A stretch of 64,000 nucleotides of DNA from Dyella acidisoli. Its GTDB lineage: Bacteria; Pseudomonadota; Gammaproteobacteria; Xanthomonadales; Rhodanobacteraceae. Numbering within the stretch: the stretch's first letter is position 1; every line of letters starts with the position of its first letter. Location: assembly GCF_030160295.1 (NCBI RefSeq), contig NZ_BSOB01000004.1:186001-250000 (forward strand), in the 5' to 3' direction. Below the pieces are notes generated by a model. That model saw only the letters and a program-made list of their open reading frames with translations. It was not told the DNA's origin and made no database searches. Shown piece after piece: positions 8,937 to 17,000 of this stretch. The position numbers were made by a program, and so were the translations under genes.

Positions 8937-9557
8937 GTGCAGCGTTCCGTGGGGATGGAGGGCCGCAAAATCTTGCTTGATCCATCTGCCGCCGAAAGCA
9001 TGACGGCAGACGCCAGTGTGTGCGCTTCGCATGACGACATCACGTTACGCGCCGCCACGGATGCGGACATGGATTTTCTTCGCGATGTGTTTTCGTCCAC
9101 GCGAATGCAGGAATTCGCAAGCGCCGGCATGCCAGTCGAACAAGCCGAACCTTTGCTTGCCAGCCAGTTCTCGATTCAACACGACTATTACCGCCGGCAT
9201 TACCCACACGGCCGCTTCGACATCATCGTGCGCGGTGAGAAAAACGTCGGCCGGCTTTACCACGATTGGCATGGTGACGTCGCGCAGTTGATCGATATCG
9301 CGCTCTTGCCGGCTTATCGCGGTGCGGGCATCGGCACGCGCTTGATGCAGGCGATCGTGGCCGAAGCGGCGCGAAAGAATATGCCGATGCGGTTGTATGT
9401 GGAATTCAACAATCCGGTTCGCACGCTGTATCGCAGGCTTGGATTCGTGCCGGCCGGCGAAAACGGTGTCTACGAACTGATGCGTCGGGACGCCATGCCC
9501 TTTGAACACGAAGGGACGTGGGCGCCAATAAAAGGTTTAAGCAACCACTTTCAGTAG
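8937..9557 (+). CDS. GNAT-family N-acetyltransferase
   Basis: 206 aa from a GTG with AAAGGA just upstream; an ATG at 9000 is the other plausible start and would leave the domain intact. The GNAT fold starts at ITLRAATDADMDFLRDVF, and the acetyl-CoA-binding loop is LLPAYRGAGIGTRLMQAIV, followed by LYRRLGFVPAGE typical of the C-terminal strand. The substrate is unknown. It is followed at 53 bp by a DUF6916 gene and then a tail-collar gene on the same strand, and the three are probably one unit behind the palindrome at 8811. Confidence 0.85.
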   Translation: MQRSVGMEGRKILLDPSAAESMTADASVCASHDDITLRAATDADMDFLRDVFSSTRMQEFASAGMPVEQAEPLLASQFSIQHDYYRRHYPHGRFDIIVRGEKNVGRLYHDWHGDVAQLIDIALLPAYRGAGIGTRLMQAIVAEAARKNMPMRLYVEFNNPVRTLYRRLGFVPAGENGVYELMRRDAMPFEHEGTWAPIKGLSNHFQ

Positions 9558-9610
9558 TCGACGTTTGCATGACGTTTGTGGTGTGTTCGCAAACGCAACA
9601 AGGGGGGCAA

Positions 9611-9964
9611 ATGCAGGCTGTTCCAACTCATGAAGCGCTCATTGCATCGCTACATCGATTGTTCGTGCTGGAAACAGCCGATGGCCGTCGCATAGAGGCG
9701 CGCCTGGCCGCTGCGCCAGCCGGCATCGCGATGGATGCAGCGTATGTCAGTTATTCCGCGATCTTCGAACTGCCCGTTGGCATCGGGCTTCCCCAGGATA
9801 CCTATCGCATTACGGCGCCTGATGGCGCGTCCTGGGATCTGCTTGCCACGCCGACTCAGCCCAGTGCCGATGGCCGGGCCAACCTGACTGCCGTCATGCA
9901 TTACCTGCGTTCCAAAGACGCCGCCCAGCACGACACAGAACCGTCGTGCCAGGTGGTGACGTAA
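9611..9964 (+). CDS. DUF6916-like small protein
   Basis: 117 aa from the ATG at 9611, which has a strong AAGGGGGG site. The pattern (SLHRLFVLETADGRRIEARLAAA, YSAIFELPVGIGLPQDTYRITAPDGASWDLLATP) matches the DUF6916 family, small proteins often encoded beside tail-collar (microcystin-dependent) proteins. No signal peptide is seen. The biochemical role is unknown. It ends 35 bp before the tail-collar gene, which supports co-transcription. Family assignment is from pattern memory, so confidence is moderate. Confidence 0.6.
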   Translation: MQAVPTHEALIASLHRLFVLETADGRRIEARLAAAPAGIAMDAAYVSYSAIFELPVGIGLPQDTYRITAPDGASWDLLATPTQPSADGRANLTAVMHYLRSKDAAQHDTEPSCQVVT

Positions 9965-9999
9965 TCACTCGATCCTTCACTCTTAAACAGGGGAACATC

Positions 10000-10614
10000 A
10001 TGAGCGATCCGTTTCTTGGCGAAATTCGTATGGTTGGCTTCACCTTTGCACCGATCGGCTGGGCCATGTGCAACGGCAACCTGATGTCGATCAGCCAGAA
10101 CAATGCGCTGTTCGCTTTGCTCGGCACCACCTATGGTGGCAATGGCACATCCACGTTCGGCTTGCCCGATCTGCAGGGACGCTCGCCGGTCGGTACGGGT
10201 AACGGTATTGGGCTTAGCCCGATACTACCTGGCGAAAAGGCTGGTACCGAGTCCACTGCGCTCTTGGTCACGCAGATGCCCGCGCATACGCATACGACAG
10301 GCGGCGCCAATGTGACGGTAACCGGCAGTGCATCTATTCCGGCCTGCTCGTCGCCAACCTCTGGCAGTCAGTCAGGAACACCCGGGCCAACTACGGTATT
10401 GGGGACGAGTGTCGCCGGCGGCCGACCTGGCGAGCTGTACACCACCACCGCGTCCAACACCAACCTCCTGCCTTTCAATGTGCAGTCGACCGGCACAGTT
10501 GCCGGTGGAACGACGGGTGCCACGGGTGGCAGTCAGCCGTTCTCGATACGCAATCCCTATCTCGGGCTGACCTGCATCATTGCGCTGCAGGGCATCTTCC
10601 CGAGCCGCGGCTAG
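10000..10614 (+). CDS. Phage tail collar domain protein (MdpB-like)
   Basis: 204 aa from the ATG at 10000 (AACAGGGGAACATC upstream). The N-terminus is the tail-collar domain PF07484: FLGEIRMVGFTFAPIGWAMCNG, NALFALLGTTYGGNGTSTFGLPDLQGR, and MPAHTHT with the paired histidines. The middle is low-complexity Gly/Thr/Ser, and the end reads NPYLGLTCIIALQGIFPSRG, as in microcystin-dependent proteins. Only one copy is present; related loci often have two or three in tandem. No capsid, portal, terminase or integrase genes are near, so this looks like a domesticated fibre-like protein rather than prophage. Confidence 0.85.
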   Translation: MSDPFLGEIRMVGFTFAPIGWAMCNGNLMSISQNNALFALLGTTYGGNGTSTFGLPDLQGRSPVGTGNGIGLSPILPGEKAGTESTALLVTQMPAHTHTTGGANVTVTGSASIPACSSPTSGSQSGTPGPTTVLGTSVAGGRPGELYTTTASNTNLLPFNVQSTGTVAGGTTGATGGSQPFSIRNPYLGLTCIIALQGIFPSRG

Positions 10615-10740
10615 TGAATGCCATCGCACGGTCAACACGCCTCGCCGTTCGCGTTTCGCGCAACGGCAGGCATAGGAATGGATTGGATCGTGCACGTTAA
10701 AGAACGGAGTGCGTCAGACCAGTGGCGCACATCACGCAAT

Positions 10741-10774
10741 AAAGCGGTCGGGCGCTCGTATTCCCGGCCGCTTT
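10741..10774 (+). terminator. Rho-independent terminator after tail-collar gene
   Basis: Stem AAAGCGGTCGGG / CCCGGCCGCTTT (one G-T pair) with a 10-nt loop, followed by CGTTTGG. It lies 127 bp after the tail-collar stop and separates that cluster from the adhesin operon. Confidence 0.7.
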
Positions 10775-11085
10775 CGTTTGGGTGAAGTGCGTCCCTGACG
10801 ATGAGCCTATTGTGATGTACGTCACAAATAAGGCAGCATGCCGGCAGTCTGATTCGGGCTCTGAAGTGTTCGATTTTTGAGCAACCTCAGTAGCCGTTGA
10901 CCACGCTGCGGCGCCACGCTGTTGCCAGCAGCGAACGCGAAGGCTGGCATAAACGCTGCTTGAAGTTTTTGGGGATCACCGCTCGAGAGGCCGCATGGAT
11001 TGTGCGAATCGTGGGTGACGTCGGTTGCGTTATTACCGCATGAGGACTGGCGCTCAGCCACGGGCGCCTTACAGGGGACAATCGA
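10775..11085 (+). promoter_or_regulatory. Upstream region of the adhesin operon, with CRP/Clp site at 10811-10826
   Basis: No gene is supported between the tail-collar gene and the adhesin (10615-11085). Position 10811-10826 is TGTGATGTACGTCACA, a perfect TGTGA-N6-TCACA site as used by CRP and the xanthomonad homologue Clp, with further matching A/T at both flanks. It is 260 bp before the adhesin start, far enough for a promoter further down. AGGGGA at 11073-11078 is the ribosome site for the adhesin ATG. Confidence 0.7.
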
Positions 11086-14000
11086 ATGAACCGCATCTTT
11101 CGGCTGGTCTGGAACCGCAAGCTGGGCGTGCTGCAGGTGGCGTCCGAATTCGCCCGTGGCCGTACCAAGGGTGGGCGCAGTGCGGAAGGTGGCATGCGCC
11201 GTGCCGCGTGGTTGGCGGGTATACCCCTGAGTCTGCCGCTTCTGGCGTTCGCGGCGGCACCTTCTCCCGGCGCTGTCACGACGAGCGCCGCGCTCACTAG
11301 CACTTCCGCCGTAGCGGCCAACGCACTACCCACCGGCGGTCAGGTCACCAACGGCGCCGGTCACCTTGCGCAACGTGGCGACACACTCACCATCACCCAG
11401 CAGAGCCAGAACCTCTCGCTCAACTGGCAGACCTTCAATATCGGCAGCCAGTCCACCGTGGACTTTGTGCAGCCTGATGCCAGCGCCATTGCGGTCAACC
11501 GCATCGCCGATACCAATGGCAGCCAGATCTTCGGCCACCTCAACGCCAACGGGCAGGTGTTCCTGATCAATCCCAACGGCGTTCTGTTTGGTCAGGGTGC
11601 GCAAGTGAACGTGGGCGGCCTCGTCGCCTCGACGCTGGATGTCAACGACAGCGCATTGGGTTCCGGCTCACTGAGCTTCAGTGGCACGGGCAAGGGCAGC
11701 GTGACCAATCTGGGCACGATCAACGTCACCGGCGGCGGCTACGCAGCCCTGCTCGGCAATCAGGTCAGCAACCAGGGCGCGATTCATGCCCAGCTGGGCA
11801 GCGTGGCGCTGGCCGGTGGCAGCGCCGTAACGCTCAACTTCGGCGGCGACAAGCTGGTGAGTGTGCGGGTGGACCAGAGCACGCTCAACGCGCTGGCGCA
11901 GAACGGCCAGTTGATCGAAGCGGATGGCGGCAATGTATGGATGACTGCCGGTGCACGCGAAAGCTTGCTCGCCAGTGCGGTGAATAACACCGGCACCATC
12001 GAGGCGCAGACCGTACAGAACCAGCATGGTCACATCATGCTGTTGGGCGGCATGGATGCGGGCACCGTCAGCGTGGGTGGCACGCTCGATGCCAGTGCTC
12101 CTAATGGTGGAAGCGGTGGCCAGATCGAAACGAGTGCGGCGAAAGTCCGCGTTGCGAATTCCGCAAAGATCACGACGGCGGCTCTACTTGGCCTGTCCGG
12201 AACGTGGTTGATCGACCCGAATGATTTCACTATCGCGCCCTCGGGTGGTGACATTACGGGCGCCGCACTCAGCACCGAGCTGAGCGGTGGCAATGTCGTT
12301 ATCCAGTCCAGTGCGGGCAGTACCAGCGGCAGCGGCAACGTGAACGTGGATGACACGGTGAGCTGGGGCTCGAACACGCTGACGCTGGATGCGCAGAACA
12401 ACATCAATATCAACAGGACGATGACTGCGAGCGGTTCAGCGGGTCTCGCACTGAACTACGGCGGCTACAACGGTACGACCGTTACCACTCCCGCAGCGGG
12501 CACCAGCGTCAACGTGGGATTGAGCGGCAGTGGGTTCGCTGGTCAGGTGAACTTTACGGGCAGCAGCACGCTGAGCATCAACGGACAGGGCTATACGTTG
12601 ATCAGTAGCGCTACCGCACTGCAGAACAACGTGGGAACGAGCGGATTCTATGCGCTTGCTAGCAATCTGAATCTCACAAGCGGCTTTACGCCGATCGGAA
12701 ACAGCACCACGGCGTTCTCGGGTGTGTTCGACGGACTGGGCCATACCATCAGCGGCCTTACCATTACGAGTTCTACGCTCCGCGACGTTGGTCTGTTTGG
12801 AGCGTCCTCCGGAACGATCCGCAACGTTGGTTTGCTAGGGGAGAGTGTTTCGGGTACAGCTTCAAACGGCGGCACTGGCATCGTGGCTATCGGTGGCCTG
12901 GTTGGCGATAACTCGGGCACCATCAGCAACGTTTTCATGACGGGAACGGTTAGCGGCTCGGGTGTTGCTGGTACATCTGGTCAAACGATCGGCGGACTGG
13001 TCGGCAACAACGAAGCTAGTGGCACTATCAGTAATGCTTATGCCACGGGGGCAGTCAGCGGGTCGACATACGCTCCCTTTGTCGGCGGTCTTGTCGGAAG
13101 CAACTACGGTTCGATTCTCAATGCGTACGCCACAGGTCCGGTGAGTGGCTCCTATGGCGGTCCGAAATCAGGATTTTACGATCTCGGTGGGCTGGTCGGT
13201 AATAACGTAGGCACCATCCAGAACGCCTATGCAACGGGCAGTGTGTCATGGACCTCAGGTGGGAGTAGCAACCAGAATGACATCGGCGGACTGGTAGGTT
13301 CCGACGGAGGATCGATTACCGATACCTATTCTACGGGCAATGTGTCAAGTGGAGATTCAAGCGATCGACTCGGCGGTCTGATTGGATACGCTTCCGGCGA
13401 CACGATTACGGCCAGCTATTGGGATACGCAGACCAGCGGACAGACCAACGGCGCCAGCGGCGGCACCCCAACCGGGGTGAGTGGTGAGGTCACCTCCAGC
13501 ATGATGCTGAAGAGCACTTTTTCCTCCTGGAGCATCTCAGACAGTGGCGGCAGCGCCAACACCTGGCGAATCTACGATGGTTACACCACACCCTTGATCG
13601 ACAGCCTACTGATTCCGCTGACGATCAGCGCAAGCAATCAGACGGTGACGTATAACGGAACCAATCAAGACGCTGCAGTGTTGAGCTATTCGCTTCCATC
13701 GCCAAACGTTTCGGCGATCACGCTGGGGCTGACGACCGCACAGCACGCAGGCAGCTACAGCGAGAATGTCTCATTGGCGTATTCCACCAGTTACGACCTG
13801 AGCTTCGGCACGTCGAGCGCGACACTGACGATCAATCCGGCGACGCTGACGCCGACGCTGACCAACACCGGTGTGACCAAAACCTATAACGGCACCACCG
13901 CTGCACCGGTCGGCTTTACCCCGACGTACAGCTTCAGCGGGCTGGTCTCCGGCGATACCAGCGCCAGCCTGACCGACACCAGTGCGACGTACAACAGCGC

Positions 14001-17000
14001 GCACGTGGTCAACGCTGCCGACGTCACGGTATCGGGTCTGAGCATCAGCGGCATTACCGGCAGCAACGGCTCGCTGGCGAGCGATTACACCTTGGCGTCC
14101 ACGAGTGAGAATGTGGCGGCGACCATCACACGCGCCATACTGACGCCGAGACTGACGAACAGCGGCGTGACCAAGGTCTATAACGGCACGACCAATGCAC
14201 CGGTCGGCTTTACCCCGACATACAGCTACCTTGGCTTGGTCCCTGGCGACACCGGCGCCATCCTGACCAACACTGGCGTGGCCTACAACGGCGTGCACGC
14301 GGGCAGCGCCTCTCGGATTACCGTATCGGGTTTGCGCATCCTCCTCGTTACGGGCAGCAACGGTTCGCTGATCAGCGATTACACCTTGGCACCCAACAGC
14401 GCGAGCGTGGCGGCGACCATCACACCCGCGACGCTGACGGCGACACTGACCAACAGCGGCGTGACCAAAACCTATGACGGCACGACGAATGCGCCAGGCG
14501 GCTTTACGCCGACCTACAGCTACAGTGGCTTGATCTCCGGCGATACCGGCGCCAGCCTGTCCAACACCGGTGCGGCTTACAACAGCGCCCACGTGGTCAG
14601 TGCCACCAACCTCACGCTATCGGGTCTGAGCATCAGCAGCATAACCGGCAGCAACGGTTCGCTGGCCAGCGATTACACCTTGGCATCCAGCAATGCGAAT
14701 GTGGCGGCGACCATCACGCCAGCACCGTTGACGGTATTGCTTTCCAATACCACCAACGTCACCAAGACCTACGACGGCACCACAGCGGCACCAAGCGGCT
14801 TCAGTCCGACATACAGCTTCGCGGGCCTGGTATCTGGCGACAGCGCCACGGCGAGTAGTTCGGCGACGCCGACATTCAATTCAGCTCACGTCGCTTCAGC
14901 AACGACGATCTCGCAAGGTGGCCTGTCGCTGGTGTCGATCACCGGTAACGGTACCGATAATTCCGTACTCGGCGATTACACCTTGGCGAGCACCACTGCT
15001 TCCACCGGAGCGGGCGTAGCGAGCATCTCGCCGCTAGTGTTGACGGCCACGGCCCCAACCATCGGCGGCATACTGACCAAGGTCTACGATGCCACCAGCG
15101 CGGCGAGCGGTGCCAGTTTGAACGGCGGCAGCGTCAGCGGCGCAATCAGCGGCGATAGCTTGGTGCTCGATACCACCGGCATCACGTTAGCTTACAACAG
15201 CAGTCATGTAGCCAATGCCAGCAGCATCAACGCCATCGGCAGTCTCGGGGTGAATATCGTCAGCAGCACGAACGGCAGTCAGAGCACGGACTACAGCCTG
15301 TCGGTGCCGGCGATCACTTCGGTGGCCGGGACCATCACGCCGGCGACGCTGACGTCCACGCTAACCAACAGCGGCGTGACCAAGATCTATGACGGCACGA
15401 CCAATGCGCCGGCCGGTTTTACCCCGACGTACAGCTACAGTGGTTTTGTTTCCGGCGACACCGGCGCCAGCCTCACCGACACCAGTGCGGCTTACAACAG
15501 CGCCCACGTGGTCAGCGCCACCAGCCTCACGCTATCGGGTCTGAGCATCAGCAGCATTACCGGCAGCAACGGTTCGCAGGCCAGCGATTACACCTTGGCA
15601 TCCAGCAGCGCGAATGTGGCGGCGACCATCACACCTGCCACGTTGACGGCGACACTGACCAACAGCGGCGTGACCAAAACCTATGATGGTTCGATCGCTG
15701 CGCCGGCTGGCTTTACCCCGACGTATAGCTATATCGGTTTGGCTGCCGGCGATACCGGCGCTAACCTGGCCGACACCAGCGTGGCTTACAACAGCACGCA
15801 TGTGGCCAGCGCCACCGACGTCACGGTATCAGGGCTGAGCATCAGCAGCATTGTCGGCAGCAACGGCTCGCTGACCAGCGACTACACCTTGGCATCCAGC
15901 AGCGCGAATGTGGCGGCGACCATCACACCCGCGACACTGACGGCAACGCTGACGAACAGCGGCGTGACCAAAACCTATGACGGCACGACGAATGCGCCAG
16001 GCGGATTTACGCCGACGTACAGCTACAGTGGCTTGATCTCCGGCGATACCGGCGCCAGCCTGGCTGACACCGGCGTGGCTTACGACAGCGCGCACGTGGC
16101 CAGCGCCACCAGCGTCACGGTATCGGGGCTGAGCATCAGTGGTATTACCGGCAGCGACGGGTCGCAAGCCACCGATTACACCTTGGCATCCAGCAATGCG
16201 AGTGTGGCGGCGACGATCACGCCTGCACCGTTGACGGTATCGCTTTCCAATACCACCAACGTCACCAAGACCTACAACGGCACCACGGCGACACCAGGTG
16301 GATTCAGCCCGACTTACAGCATTTCGGGTCTGGTGTCGGGCGACAGCGCCACGGTGAGCAGTTCAGCGACGCCGATATTCAATTCAGCTCACGTCGCTTC
16401 AGCAACGACGATCTCTCAAGGTGGCCTGTCGCTGGCGTCGATCACCGGTAACGGTACCGATAATTCCGTGCTCAGTGATTACACCTTGGTGAGCACCACT
16501 GCTTCCACCGGTGCCGGCATTGCAAGCATCTCGCCGCTGGTGCTGACGGCCACGGCACCGACCATCGGCGGCGCGACGACCAAGGTCTACAACGGTACCA
16601 TCGCAGCAACCGGCGCCACCTTGAATGGGGGCGGCGTCAGCGGTGCAATCAGCGGCGATAGCCTGTCGCTCGATACCAGCGGCATCGTGTTGGACTACAA
16701 CAGCAGTCACGTAGCCAGTGCCAGCAGCATCAGCGCCAGCGGCAGTCTCGCGGTGGATATCCTTTCCAGCACAAACGGTAGCCAGAGCACCGACTACAGC
16801 GTGGCGCTGCCGACCATCGCTGCGGTGGCTGGAACCATCACGCCGGCACCACTGACGCCGACGTTGACCAACATCGGCGTGACCAAGATCTACGACGGCA
16901 CAATCACTGCGCCGATCGGCTTTACCCCGACGTACAGCTACAGCGGTTTTGTTTCCGGCGATACCGGCGCCAGCCTCACCGACACAAGTGTGATCTACAA

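Noticed and set aside
10000-10614. Prophage remnant suggested by the tail-collar protein
   Set aside because: No other phage genes, integrase or attachment repeats nearby; the collar protein belongs to the chromosomal microcystin-dependent type.
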